Assembly (NCBI GenBank): GCA_002345965.1
Contig: DDTF01000064.1
Location: 83,926-98,079, forward strand
DNA: 14,154 bases
From: Flammeovirgaceae bacterium UBA2371
Lineage (GTDB): Bacteria; Bacteroidota; Bacteroidia; Cytophagales; Cyclobacteriaceae
Direction: 5' to 3'
Shown: positions 1 through 7,508 of the stretch, piece after piece
Numbering within the stretch: position 1 is the first letter of the stretch
How the letters are laid out: each line of letters opens with the position of its first letter
Notes under the pieces: generated by a model
Databases searched by the model: none
Told to the model about the DNA's origin: nothing
The model's input: the letters and a program-made list of their open reading frames with translations, nothing else
Program-made: the position numbers and the translations under genes

Positions 1-261
1 TGGGGAATATTCTTTGGGATACATCTAACCGCATTAGGTTATATGGTTTATCAATCAGGATATGTTCCAAAAATATTAGGGGTCTTATTACTCCTGGGCA
101 GTTTCGGATACACCATTGAAAGTGTGGCCGCTTTCACACTTCCCGACAACATGTTATTTTCCTACCTGTCAATGGGATTGCTGGGATTTGCAGTTATCGG
201 TGAGTTGTCATTTGCCATTTGGCTGATGACCAGAAAAAGAAATAGTTTAGGCCTTCTTTAA
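1..261 (+). CDS. DUF4386 family membrane protein, 3' end only
   Basis: The reading frame is open from base 1, so the gene begins outside the window; about 86 C-terminal residues remain. What is visible is two hydrophobic segments (one around LGVLLLLGSFGYTIESV, one around YLSMGLLGFAVIGELSFAIW) and the tract GIFFGIHLTALGYMVYQSG followed by PKILGVLLLLG, which is the characteristic C-terminal pattern of DUF4386 proteins (multi-pass inner membrane proteins of unknown function, frequent in Bacteroidota and Firmicutes). The protein ends in a basic tail (TRKRNSLGLL), as expected for a cytoplasmic C-terminus. The next gene starts 17 bases downstream on the same strand, so the two may be co-transcribed. 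The family assignment is from pattern recognition; no function is claimed. Confidence 0.8.
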   Translation, partial: WGIFFGIHLTALGYMVYQSGYVPKILGVLLLLGSFGYTIESVAAFTLPDNMLFSYLSMGLLGFAVIGELSFAIWLMTRKRNSLGLL

Positions 262-278
262 TAAGAAAATAATACAGC

Positions 279-941
279 ATGATTAAACACGGAATCATTA
301 CCGGCAGCAGCAGAGGAATAGGTTTAGCCACCGCTCAACTATTATTGCAGGATGACAACACAGCAGTTATAGGCACTTCTACTTCTGGTAAATCTGACAT
401 CAAAGCACAACATTTCAAATGTCTGCCACTGGACCTTGCCGAAGGAAATTCTATACACAATTTTGTAAAGCACATAGGCGACAGAAAAATTGATTTTTTG
501 ATCAATAACGCGGCCATTCTATTGGAAGATGGGCATAGATCAGAAATCAATATGCAGCAATTAAGAAAAACGTTTGAAGTCAATCTATTTGGTACGATTG
601 CTTTAACAGAAGCACTTTTACCCAAGTTCAATACCAACGCGCACATCATTAACATCACTTCCAATTGGGGTGCTTTCAGTGACCCCCATTTTGACGAATA
701 CCAACCGCATTACAAATTGTCTAAAGCTGCGCTCAATATGTACACCAGGTTACTGGCCAAGCGCCTCGAAGAAAAGAACATAACCGTTTCTTCACTTGAC
801 CCAGGCTGGGTACAATCGGACATGGGAGGCGACAATGCCCATAGGCAACCCAAAACCGCAGCCACTGAGATCCTTCAACTATTAGGTGCCAAGGTAGAGA
901 CTGGCCAATTCTGGCATAAAGGAAACAAAAGGAAATGGTAA
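279..941 (+). CDS. SDR family NAD(P)-dependent oxidoreductase
   Basis: A complete 220-residue short-chain dehydrogenase/reductase, near the usual 230-280 residue size of classical SDRs. The cofactor-binding glycine motif TGSSRGIG is at residues 8-15, the structural NNA motif at 76-78, a candidate catalytic Ser at 128 (ITSNWG), and the catalytic Tyr145-x-x-x-Lys149 (YKLSK). The PGWVQSDMGG stretch after the active site is the usual SDR 'PG...T/DMgG' segment that precedes the substrate loop; this form resembles carbonyl reductase-like and C-factor-like SDRs. The enzyme should be cytosolic and reduce or oxidise a carbonyl/alcohol with NAD(P)H; the substrate cannot be read from the sequence. It follows the DUF4386 gene by 17 bases and precedes the aminotransferase by 96 bases. 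The ATG at 279 places the glycine motif at the normal distance from the N-terminus. Confidence 0.9.
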   Translation: MIKHGIITGSSRGIGLATAQLLLQDDNTAVIGTSTSGKSDIKAQHFKCLPLDLAEGNSIHNFVKHIGDRKIDFLINNAAILLEDGHRSEINMQQLRKTFEVNLFGTIALTEALLPKFNTNAHIINITSNWGAFSDPHFDEYQPHYKLSKAALNMYTRLLAKRLEEKNITVSSLDPGWVQSDMGGDNAHRQPKTAATEILQLLGAKVETGQFWHKGNKRKW

Positions 942-1037
942 AAGTTGACCCGAAGATCAAACCGAAAACACCGCTGTAAGCATACAAGTTGCTTTTACAA
1001 AGTGATCTCTTTACCTTTTCTTTCAAATAGAAAAGCC

Positions 1038-2303
1038 ATGGACAAAAGATCCTTTCTTAAGAACCTCACCCTCATAGGGCTCAGCGTCTCCCCTTCTGTC
1101 AGTGCCCTGGACCAATTGCTTCAGCATGTTTCCCATTTGCCAGCTGACGAGGTAGCCAAAGACGAAGATTTCTGGGCCAAAATCAGAAGCGGCTACAAAC
1201 TCAAACCCGATTACATCAACCTGGAGAATGGCTATTACTGTTTCCTCCCGCAGGAGACTTTGGAAAACTATATCAATCACGTGCGCGAAGTGAATTACCA
1301 GGGTTCTTACTACATGCGCACCGTACAATGGGATAACAAAAAAGCCATGGCCGCCAAGCTGGCAGAACTGGCAGGTTGCGATAAAGAGGAATTGATCATC
1401 ACCCGCAACACCACCGAGTCGCTGGACATGGTGATCACCGGGCTGCACTGGAAGGCAGGCGATGAAGCGGTGATGGCAGAGCAGGATTATGGTGCCATGC
1501 TCAACCAGTTTAAATTGGCTGAAAGGCGTTATGGCATTGTCAACAAAATGGTGTCGGTGCCCAATCACCCCACGTCCGACCAGGAGATCGTAGATCTCTA
1601 CGCCAGCGCCATCACTGAAAAAACAAGATTGCTGATGGTTTGTCACATGATCAACATCACCGGTCACATCCTGCCCATCCGCAAGATTTGTGACATGGCC
1701 CACAGCAAAGGCGTGCAGGTGTTGGTAGACGGTGCTCATGCTTTTGCGCACTTTAACTATGCCATCCGCGACCTTGATTGTGATTACTATGGCACGAGCC
1801 TGCACAAGTGGCTGAGTGTACCTTTGGGTGCCGGCTTCTTGTATGTAAAAAAAGGCAATGCAGACAAGGTGTGGCCGCTGCTGGCCGAAGGTGACATGCC
1901 TCCCAACGACATCGGAGCGCTCAACCACATCGGTACACATCCCGTACACACCGACCTCGCCATCTCCAACGCGATTGATTACTATTTGAAAATCGGAAGA
2001 GACCGCAAAGAAGAAAGGCTCCGCTACCTGCAGCGCTACTGGTCCGATCAGGTAAGAGGCCAGGGAAACATTGTGGTCAATACCCCTGAAGATCCCAAAC
2101 TGTCTTGCGGCATTGCCAACGTGGGCATTAAGGGAATGAAACCCAGTGAACTGGCAGATACCCTCATGAAGAAATATAAAATCTATACCGTGGCCATAGA
2201 CGGAGCCAATGTGCATGGTTGCAGGATTACTCCTAATCTCTACACCACTTCTAAAGAGTTGGATGTATTTGTAAAGGCCTTGAAAGAAATGGGTAACGCG
2301 TAG
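1038..2303 (+). CDS. Class V aminotransferase, isopenicillin-N-epimerase-like, with Tat-like leader
   Basis: 421 residues from the ATG at 1038. The frame is open upstream to 945, but the added 31 residues are basic and unlike the family, whereas the 1038 start gives a sensible leader. Fold-type I PLP enzyme: NTTES at 124-128 lies where the cofactor phosphate is bound, Asp231 in VDGAHAF contacts the pyridine nitrogen, and Lys257 in GTSLHKW is the Schiff-base lysine. This combination matches class V aminotransferases of the isopenicillin-N epimerase/cysteine desulfurase-like group, which act as transaminases, racemases or lyases. The N-terminus MDKRSFLKNLTLIGLS resembles a Bacteroidota Tat signal but has KR where a canonical signal has RR, so export is an inference. 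The homoserine dehydrogenase-type gene begins 9 bases after the stop, suggesting one transcript. Substrate unknown. GC content seems higher by eye than in the - strand genes downstream. Confidence 0.88.
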   Translation: MDKRSFLKNLTLIGLSVSPSVSALDQLLQHVSHLPADEVAKDEDFWAKIRSGYKLKPDYINLENGYYCFLPQETLENYINHVREVNYQGSYYMRTVQWDNKKAMAAKLAELAGCDKEELIITRNTTESLDMVITGLHWKAGDEAVMAEQDYGAMLNQFKLAERRYGIVNKMVSVPNHPTSDQEIVDLYASAITEKTRLLMVCHMINITGHILPIRKICDMAHSKGVQVLVDGAHAFAHFNYAIRDLDCDYYGTSLHKWLSVPLGAGFLYVKKGNADKVWPLLAEGDMPPNDIGALNHIGTHPVHTDLAISNAIDYYLKIGRDRKEERLRYLQRYWSDQVRGQGNIVVNTPEDPKLSCGIANVGIKGMKPSELADTLMKKYKIYTVAIDGANVHGCRITPNLYTTSKELDVFVKALKEMGNA

Positions 2304-2312
2304 ACATTGGTT

Positions 2313-3335
2313 ATGGTAAGCATCGTGAAGACCGTCCTCTTGGGACTAGGGAATGTCAACCAGCGACTATTAAAAATATTAATTGACAAGAAGGATGAGA
2401 TCGCGCAAAAGCACAACCTCTCTTTTAAAATTGTTGGCGTTGTTGATTCCTCGGGCATAGCAGTGCGCACACGGGGATTTGACTATCAGGATCTCATCAA
2501 TTTAAAATTCAACAAAGGAAAAGTCAACGAGCTGGACTGCTTTCTGCCAAAGGCACCAGAAGAAATTGCTAACTGCGTGGAGGCCGATCTTATGATTGAT
2601 GCTTCCCCCGTCAACCTAAAACCCAATAACCCCGGACTGCATTTGGTTAAAAGTGCTATCACCAAAGGCTGGCATGTGGTGCTGGCCAACAAAGCCCCCC
2701 TGGTACTGGCATTTGATGAGTTGCATGAGCTGGCTTTGAAACATAAAACCAGGCTGGCTTACAGCGCCACGGTATGTGGCGGACTGCCTGTGATCAATGT
2801 ATTGCAGCGCGATCTGAAATTTGCCACACTCAATAACCTGTGGGGAATCTTCAATGCCACTTCCAATTTTGTATTGCAACACCTAGAGCAAGGCGGCACC
2901 ATGGAAGAGGCGATTCTGGAAGCACAGCGCATCGGTGCTGCAGAAACAGATCCCACCCTTGACCTCAGCGGACAAGATACTGCCAACAAGCTGTACATCA
3001 TCATGAAAAGCTTCACTGACTTTGATGGAACAATCGCAGACATCGAGATGGAAGGCATTCAGAACGTAAACGCAGAACAAATTCAGCAAGCTGCTCAGGC
3101 TGGCACAAAATTAAAATTAGTGGCAGCCGCCTTTCACAAAAAGGGCAAGTGGCAACTTTCGGTAAAGCCTGCTCCCGTTGCTGCTGACTCCTTCATGGGT
3201 TCCTGTGATGGCTGGGAAATGGGCATCGAAGTAAAAACAGATTTGTACGAATCCATTTCCATGAAAAACTACGAGGCCGATCCTACCGGCACCTCAGCTG
3301 CAGTGTTGCGGGACATGATCGACCTGAGTCGGTAA
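2313..3335 (+). CDS. Homoserine dehydrogenase family protein (no ACT domain)
   Basis: 340 residues from the ATG at 2313; a TTG at 2307 in frame adds only two residues and is less likely. N-terminal Rossmann domain with GLGNVN at 11-16; Lys127 in ANKAPL corresponds to the conserved catalytic-domain lysine of homoserine dehydrogenases (yeast Lys117). The catalytic domain contains GGLPVINVLQRDL (156-168), GIFNATSNFVL (178-188) and ETDPTLDLSGQDTANK (211-226), in which Glu211, Asp217, Asp222 and Lys226 keep the spacing of yeast Glu208, Asp214, Asp219 and Lys223. The family makes homoserine from aspartate semialdehyde for threonine and methionine synthesis. The protein lacks the aspartokinase half found in the fused ThrA of many Bacteroidota and lacks a regulatory ACT domain, so it could be a second, pathway-specific enzyme; its tight coupling to the aminotransferase supports a joint amino-acid role (inference). 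Confidence 0.85.
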   Translation: MVSIVKTVLLGLGNVNQRLLKILIDKKDEIAQKHNLSFKIVGVVDSSGIAVRTRGFDYQDLINLKFNKGKVNELDCFLPKAPEEIANCVEADLMIDASPVNLKPNNPGLHLVKSAITKGWHVVLANKAPLVLAFDELHELALKHKTRLAYSATVCGGLPVINVLQRDLKFATLNNLWGIFNATSNFVLQHLEQGGTMEEAILEAQRIGAAETDPTLDLSGQDTANKLYIIMKSFTDFDGTIADIEMEGIQNVNAEQIQQAAQAGTKLKLVAAAFHKKGKWQLSVKPAPVAADSFMGSCDGWEMGIEVKTDLYESISMKNYEADPTGTSAAVLRDMIDLSR

Positions 3336-3341
3336 TGCCAT

Positions 3342-3869
3342 TCAATTGCCCTTCAACTGGTACTTCATCAGGAAATCCTTCTGCAGGTCATCCCCTAGTT
3401 GAAACAGGTGTTTGTCGAAAATAACAAATCCATTTTTTTCATAAAAACGAATGGCCCTGGGGTTCTTCTCCCACACCCCCAACCACACGTAGTCCTTCCC
3501 GTTTTGCTTTGCCACCTGAATTGCTTTGTTGTACAGCAGTTGACCTACTCCTTTGCCCTGATAGGTACGCAGCACGTAGATTCTTTCAATCTCAAGCGCC
3601 TTGTCGTCTTTAATCGCTGTTTGTGATGTGCCAAAGTTCAACTTCAAATAACCTATTACATCGTTGTTGTGTGAGGCAAAATAAAACGCTGTGTTTTGGT
3701 CATTGAGTTCGGCCGTTAATGTTTCCAGCGAAAACTTCTCCTTTAAATACCTCTCCATATTCTCCGGGGTGTTGTCGGCTGAATAGGTATCAAAGAAAGT
3801 TTGCTTTCCAATCTTCTGCAATTGACCGATGTGGGCAAGGGTTACGCTTGTGATGGTTACGTTCTCCAT
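3342..3869 (-). CDS. GNAT family N-acetyltransferase
   Basis: 175 residues, typical GNAT length. Motif A, the acetyl-CoA pyrophosphate-binding loop, is clear: ERIYVLRTYQGKGVGQLL, with Q104-G-K-G-V-G109 matching Q/R-x-x-G-x-G/A. Motif B is present as NPRAIRFYEKNGF (136-148), and IGYLKL before motif A is the usual beta-4 strand. It should be a cytosolic acetyl-CoA-dependent acetyltransferase of a small amine or a protein N-terminus or lysine; the acceptor cannot be inferred. The N-terminus (VTITSVTLAHIGQLQKIGKQTFFDTY) resembles the PhnO/YjaB-like branch often annotated simply as GNAT. It is convergent with the homoserine dehydrogenase-type gene; only 6 bases separate the two stop codons and I see no hairpin terminator there. 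The next - strand gene upstream ends at 3914, 44 bases away. Confidence 0.9.
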   Translation of the reverse strand: MENVTITSVTLAHIGQLQKIGKQTFFDTYSADNTPENMERYLKEKFSLETLTAELNDQNTAFYFASHNNDVIGYLKLNFGTSQTAIKDDKALEIERIYVLRTYQGKGVGQLLYNKAIQVAKQNGKDYVWLGVWEKNPRAIRFYEKNGFVIFDKHLFQLGDDLQKDFLMKYQLKGN

Positions 3870-3913
3870 TGGGATGGATCTGTTTTATTCAAGCCAAAAA
3901 GTCAGCGTTGTTA

Positions 3914-5179
3914 TCACTTGCCTCTTTTCACCAACAATCCAAGCTGCTCACCCATCAATATATGCGCATAAGAAGTCCCTTTCTTAGGTGCGGTCAACGT
4001 GAAATTGACTTTATCCTGAAAGATCATGATGAAGTCGGATCCGCCAAAAGCGAAGTGTCCCAGCATTTCCCCTTTCTTCACCTGCGCTCCGGGTTTTACC
4101 GTAGACTCAAAATTCACCGAACTCACCACCACCATGCCTATTGGCATCAGTGCCACCAAACCATATTCTTTGGTTTCCAAAATCACACATCCTCTGGTTT
4201 CAGCGGTTTGCCAGCCTGTTTTCACAGAAGGATCGTAGGCATATCGCTTGTTTTCAGCGTCCCACCAGAGTTTACCGCCTGTAGGGTTTATCCCCTCAAT
4301 GAGGCGCACCTCCTTCACGGTACCTCCTATCGGGAAATGATAACGATGATAGTCGTTCACGTTCAGGAAGGAATGGGTAAATGTGCCATTGGCAAAGGCA
4401 TCTTTGTACTCACTGTCCTCACCGATCAAATGGGGGATGGAGTGCAGCGTGGAAGATTTAACGGCTACCCCCTCAGGTACAATTAAATTAGACGTGCTGT
4501 CGATTGCCCACACCCCCTGTGGCTCTGAATCGGCAAACGACACCACCACCGCATCATCATCCGGTGCGGCAATAGGTCTTACGTCAGGAGTAATAAGGTA
4601 TCGGCTAAAGAAGTCATTGAAAGTTTTCCAGTTGGAAGGATCTTCAAACCAGCCATTTTGAAGACCGAAGTTTTTATCCGCCAGCGCCATCTGATAATAC
4701 TGCTCATTCCAAGAGGCTTCGGTATCCAGAAATTGGCCCCACGATTTGCTGAAGGTGGTCACCCACGAAGCAAAGGGCTCGGCATATTGCAAAGAGTTAT
4801 TGATGTAACCTTTTCCTTCCAACTCAGGAAGGGGCTGATCAATGAGGAAATAGAAATATACGATACCCTGAAAAATATGATCAAAGATTTCGGGGTAGGA
4901 TTCTTTTTTAATCAGTGCCCATGGCATGGCCCGCTCTGCCCACGATACAAATTCATAATATTCCTCGAGGCTTTGTACCGGGTTGGTGGTTTTGTCGGGG
5001 TTTATTTGTTGTGCCTTTTGCAAGGAGGCTTCCAGCATGGACTTCACTTCGGCATTGCTTTCAACAAGGGCTACCAACTCCTGTGTGGCAGGGCCATACT
5101 CAACAGACTTGGTGGTGCTGTTACACGCTCCCAAAAAAAGGAGCATGACAACTAAACTGGAACGAAAAAGTTGCTTCAT
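3914..5179 (-). CDS. Lipoprotein of the phosphatidylserine decarboxylase family (pyruvoyl enzyme, PsiD-like architecture)
   Basis: 421 residues from the ATG at 5179; an in-frame TTG at 5191 is less likely because the ATG start gives a clean lipoprotein leader, MKQLFRSS plus hydrophobic core and lipobox LGAC with Cys19. Residues about 30-190 match the accessory N-terminal domain seen in long PSD-family proteins: WGQFLDT, FGLQNGWFEDPSNW and FNDFFSRYL. The decarboxylase domain follows, with SFADSEPQG (candidate catalytic Asp217), DYHRYHFPIGG (His278, His281) and the self-cleavage motif GGS with Ser381, which would become the pyruvoyl group. E. coli Psd uses Asp90/His147/Ser254 for the same chemistry. 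The same long architecture occurs in PsiD-type amino-acid decarboxylases, so the substrate may be phosphatidylserine or a free aromatic amino acid. Lipid anchoring places it outside the cytoplasm, unlike ordinary Psd. Strong for family, open for substrate. Confidence 0.85.
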   Translation of the reverse strand: MKQLFRSSLVVMLLFLGACNSTTKSVEYGPATQELVALVESNAEVKSMLEASLQKAQQINPDKTTNPVQSLEEYYEFVSWAERAMPWALIKKESYPEIFDHIFQGIVYFYFLIDQPLPELEGKGYINNSLQYAEPFASWVTTFSKSWGQFLDTEASWNEQYYQMALADKNFGLQNGWFEDPSNWKTFNDFFSRYLITPDVRPIAAPDDDAVVVSFADSEPQGVWAIDSTSNLIVPEGVAVKSSTLHSIPHLIGEDSEYKDAFANGTFTHSFLNVNDYHRYHFPIGGTVKEVRLIEGINPTGGKLWWDAENKRYAYDPSVKTGWQTAETRGCVILETKEYGLVALMPIGMVVVSSVNFESTVKPGAQVKKGEMLGHFAFGGSDFIMIFQDKVNFTLTAPKKGTSYAHILMGEQLGLLVKRGK

Positions 5180-5294
5180 GGATGTAATCAATTAATTGCT
5201 AATCTATTCATTTATCTACTGAGGTATTAATTTTTACACATGCGATAAATTGGGTGACGGAGAAACTGTAAACTCATCCTCGCCCATGTTATCA

Positions 5295-5317
5295 AACTAA
5301 ATTAAGAAATTACTTTA
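5295..5317 (-). promoter_or_regulatory. AT-rich conserved motif upstream of the decarboxylase-family lipoprotein gene
   Basis: AACTAAATTAAGAAATTAC followed by TTTA, 20 of 23 bases like the copy at 6715-6737. It ends 115 bases before the start codon at 5179. A promoter or operator role is an inference from its position. Confidence 0.28.
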
Positions 5318-5392
5318 TACCTGCACAGCGCTCGTTCTTCATATCTCATTCTTAAGCTGGTCTTTAATTCGCTGCCATATGTGGAGAATTCT

Positions 5393-6637
5393 TCAAGGCC
5401 TGGAAACAGGCAATTCATGGGTCATGCAGTGAATTCCTCCACCACCTCTATTAACTGTTCTCGAGTAAATCTGTAGCACTTGCCTGTCGGGAAACAATTG
5501 TTTGAATATTTTATTCGCTTCCTCATCTTTTTGTCTCTGTACATCGGACATTCCGGGCTCCCAATACTTTTGAAGCAATACCACCTTGTTGCTGATGAAA
5601 AAATTGCAATAGCTGGCTGCCGGTATCAGGTTTACTGTATCCCCTATTTTGAATCCAAAATCCTTAAATCGATCGTAATCGGAATCTTTAATCGTCATAG
5701 AATATTTTATTTGCTCAATAGCCGGCATGGGTATACGGATTATTTTCAGTTTTTTCCCATCTGCTGTTGTCGCATTTTTCAGGATTTGGTAATTATCTTC
5801 CAGCATTGGAAAATTTAAACTGTCAACCGGACTTTTGTCCGTCTCCTCCAGAGCAATGTAAGGAAGTACCACGGTAGTCTCGTCTACAAACCTGCAAAGT
5901 TCATCCACATGCATGTTGGCCCCACCCCCAAAATAGTTTTTATAGAATGGTCCGAATTTTGGGAACAGCCTGTCTTCAATGAGGCCATTTGACAACCAAA
6001 TGATTTTTCGTGCACCCAATGTTCTTTTAAGTTCCTCCTCAATTTCAGGAATTGTCTTTTGCGGATTTCGCTGCAGGGCCATTTCCTTTATGATCAACAA
6101 AGTTCCATTGCCATTGGATTCGATCCCTCCACCTTCAAACACAAATTGACTTGTAATGGCAGGTAAGTTCAACTTTTTTGCCAGTCGTTCATCCCATTTA
6201 CCAAACTTACTTTCTTCTTCCGGCATGGGTATCCCGTAAAAATCCGGATACATACCATAAGCGGAATACTCAAAACAAACAACTAGTAATTTTTCTTCAG
6301 GGCCTTTGACAAAAAATACATAGTCTCTTGTGTAGAAATCAATGTACTCATCCAGAACAAACTCGATATTGGATACATCTATCTTGTAGTTGGCCATGTA
6401 CTTTATGGCAACTGCTTTCATCGAATCTGAGGCAACATTCAAGGATAACTTTACATTGGGTTGAAGGGCTTCCATTACCCTGCAGGAAGTAGAATCACGT
6501 CTTTCCTGCCCAAACCAGGTTAGCCATACCTTTTCCTGATTTTCCCATTCTGCAGGTACTCGTAATGTCTGTGCCATTGCCACGGTGGGCAAGAGTGTAA
6601 TAAGCGACAGGGAGATGATCTGTATTGTGTTTCTCAT
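5393..6637 (-). CDS. Exported agmatine deiminase / porphyromonas-type peptidylarginine deiminase family protein
   Basis: 414 residues with a Sec signal (MRNTIQIISLSLITLLPTVAMAQ, cleavage expected after AMA or AMAQ). The mature protein is a single PAD_porph-type guanidine deiminase domain: it opens with AEWENQEKVWLTWFG, and has the expected catalytic residues Asp105 (YTRDYVFF), His243 and Asp245 (MHVDELCRF) and nucleophile Cys404 (GGGGIHCMTHELP). FEGGGIESNGNGTLL at 168-182 is the family's substrate-loop tract. In the family, agmatine deiminases are cytosolic and convert agmatine to N-carbamoylputrescine, while P. gingivalis PPAD is exported and citrullinates C-terminal arginines. The signal peptide here and the absence of the immunoglobulin-like and T9SS sorting domains of PPAD leave the substrate undecided among agmatine, arginine and peptidyl-arginine. 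Stands alone, with 213 and 152 base gaps on either side. Confidence 0.9.
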   Translation of the reverse strand: MRNTIQIISLSLITLLPTVAMAQTLRVPAEWENQEKVWLTWFGQERRDSTSCRVMEALQPNVKLSLNVASDSMKAVAIKYMANYKIDVSNIEFVLDEYIDFYTRDYVFFVKGPEEKLLVVCFEYSAYGMYPDFYGIPMPEEESKFGKWDERLAKKLNLPAITSQFVFEGGGIESNGNGTLLIIKEMALQRNPQKTIPEIEEELKRTLGARKIIWLSNGLIEDRLFPKFGPFYKNYFGGGANMHVDELCRFVDETTVVLPYIALEETDKSPVDSLNFPMLEDNYQILKNATTADGKKLKIIRIPMPAIEQIKYSMTIKDSDYDRFKDFGFKIGDTVNLIPAASYCNFFISNKVVLLQKYWEPGMSDVQRQKDEEANKIFKQLFPDRQVLQIYSRTVNRGGGGIHCMTHELPVSRP

Positions 6638-6714
6638 ATCGGAATACTTCTATTGTTCTTGAGCCCTCCTCTGCGCAATGCTAAGCCTGGCCAGCTCCGG
6701 CCTGTCCCGTTACT

Positions 6715-6737
6715 AACTAAATTTAGAAATTTCTTTT
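6715..6737 (-). promoter_or_regulatory. AT-rich conserved motif upstream of the deiminase gene
   Basis: AACTAAATTTAGAAATTTC followed by TTTT. 20 of 23 bases are the same as at 5295-5317, and all three differences are T/A swaps. It ends 77 bases before the start codon of the deiminase at 6637. Two occurrences are a weak basis for a promoter call; AT-rich background makes chance matches easier. Confidence 0.3.
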
Positions 6738-6789
6738 GACACTACTACTGCGCTGCCGAATTGCATACCTTATTGAAGGTAGTTAACAA

Positions 6790-7326
6790 TCAGTCCCCAT
6801 ACGTTTGTTCCAATAATTCAACTATTTTACTTTCGCTTAGTTTTGTAGACGTGACATAAAGGTTAAAAACAGTCTGCCGCTTCAGGCCGTAAAGAAAATA
6901 ACCATCAATGTTTGGTTCCTTTTTTAAATGCCATACGATATAGTTTCCCTCCAGATCTTCTTTAAGTAGCTCTACTTCTCCATTTGTTTGTTGCTGCCAA
7001 TAAATACTATCCCATTCATAAAAAGCTTTTACGAACTGATTAGCAGTCATTTCTTGTCTGTAAAATTCGTATTTGTTCCACGGATTGATAGCCACCGCAA
7101 ACGTTGTCGAGTCAGCGTCTTTGAAAAAATGCTGACGACTTGAGTTATTGTAACTTGTTTTAGTCCAATTACCAGGAATCTTAACGTCACCATGTGGAAA
7201 AATCATTACCGAAGTCAGATCTTTTTCTTTGTCATAGCTGTCTGAATACAATGTAGAAGTTGACTTTGTTGGTATGCATGAAATTGCAATTACTCCAAGA
7301 ATAGCCATCAAAAAATATCTTTTCAT
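6790..7326 (-). CDS. Small lipoprotein of unknown function
   Basis: 178 residues. The N-terminus MKRYFLMAILGVIAISC is a lipoprotein signal peptide with lipobox AISC and Cys17 as the lipidated residue, followed by a polar Ser/Thr-rich linker (IPTKSTSTLYSDSYDKEKD). The rest is a single globular domain with alternating beta-like segments (VMIFPHGDVKIPGNW, FAVAINPWNKYEFY, NYIVWHLKKEP, GYFLYGLKRQTVFNLYVTS) ending in a helix (SESKIVELLEQTYG). The pattern is that of a periplasmic single-domain lipoprotein with a PsbP/Mog1-like look, but I do not recognise a named family. Upstream, 87 bases before the ATG, lies the 41-base inverted-repeat element at 7414-7454 that also precedes two other exported-protein genes, so a shared regulator is likely. 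There is no close operon partner. Confidence 0.8.
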   Translation of the reverse strand: MKRYFLMAILGVIAISCIPTKSTSTLYSDSYDKEKDLTSVMIFPHGDVKIPGNWTKTSYNNSSRQHFFKDADSTTFAVAINPWNKYEFYRQEMTANQFVKAFYEWDSIYWQQQTNGEVELLKEDLEGNYIVWHLKKEPNIDGYFLYGLKRQTVFNLYVTSTKLSESKIVELLEQTYGD

Positions 7327-7413
7327 AGAATACTTTACCGGACTTTTATTTGTCGGACTGCTATCTCACCCTTAAAACGTATTGACTTTTTTTCGCAAAA
7401 CCATTCACCCGCG

Positions 7414-7454
7414 CTAAAATAGCGAATTCCTAATTGAATGGGAATACCCTAAAA
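7414..7454 (-). promoter_or_regulatory. Inverted-repeat element, copy C (upstream of the unknown lipoprotein)
   Basis: On the + strand the 41 bases open with CTAAAATAGCGAATTCC, then have a 10-base spacer (7431-7440) and GGAATACCCTAAAA. The two 11-base arms, TAGCGAATTCC (7420-7430) and GGAATACCCTA (7441-7451), are near-perfect inverted repeats, centred two helical turns apart. It ends 87 bases before the start codon of the lipoprotein at 7326. Read on the - strand it is TTTTAGGGTATTCC...GGAATTCGC. An operator for a dimeric regulator, or part of a promoter, is the likely meaning (inference). The GC-rich flank seen beside copies A and B is not evident here. Confidence 0.6.
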
Positions 7455-7508
7455 TGAAATAACTTTTTACAGTGTTTTAAGAGGAAGCTGAGATCAGTCA
7501 GGCCTTGG

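Noticed and set aside
1023..2216. Long open frame on the - strand (397 residues) across the aminotransferase
   Set aside because: It is antisense to a gene with complete PLP-enzyme motifs, and its translation is rich in His/Val/Phe without any recognisable family pattern; an artefact of codon use in the real gene.
3336..3341. Bidirectional terminator between the convergent dehydrogenase and acetyltransferase genes
   Set aside because: The gap is only 6 bases and no hairpin with T-run was seen around it.
3869..4486. Open frame on the + strand (205 residues) opposite the decarboxylase-family lipoprotein
   Set aside because: Antisense to an intact gene with catalytic motifs; no start context, no recognisable domain.
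5180..5191. TTG start at 5191 for the decarboxylase-family lipoprotein
   Set aside because: The ATG at 5179 begins a clean lipoprotein leader; the extension adds only four residues before it.
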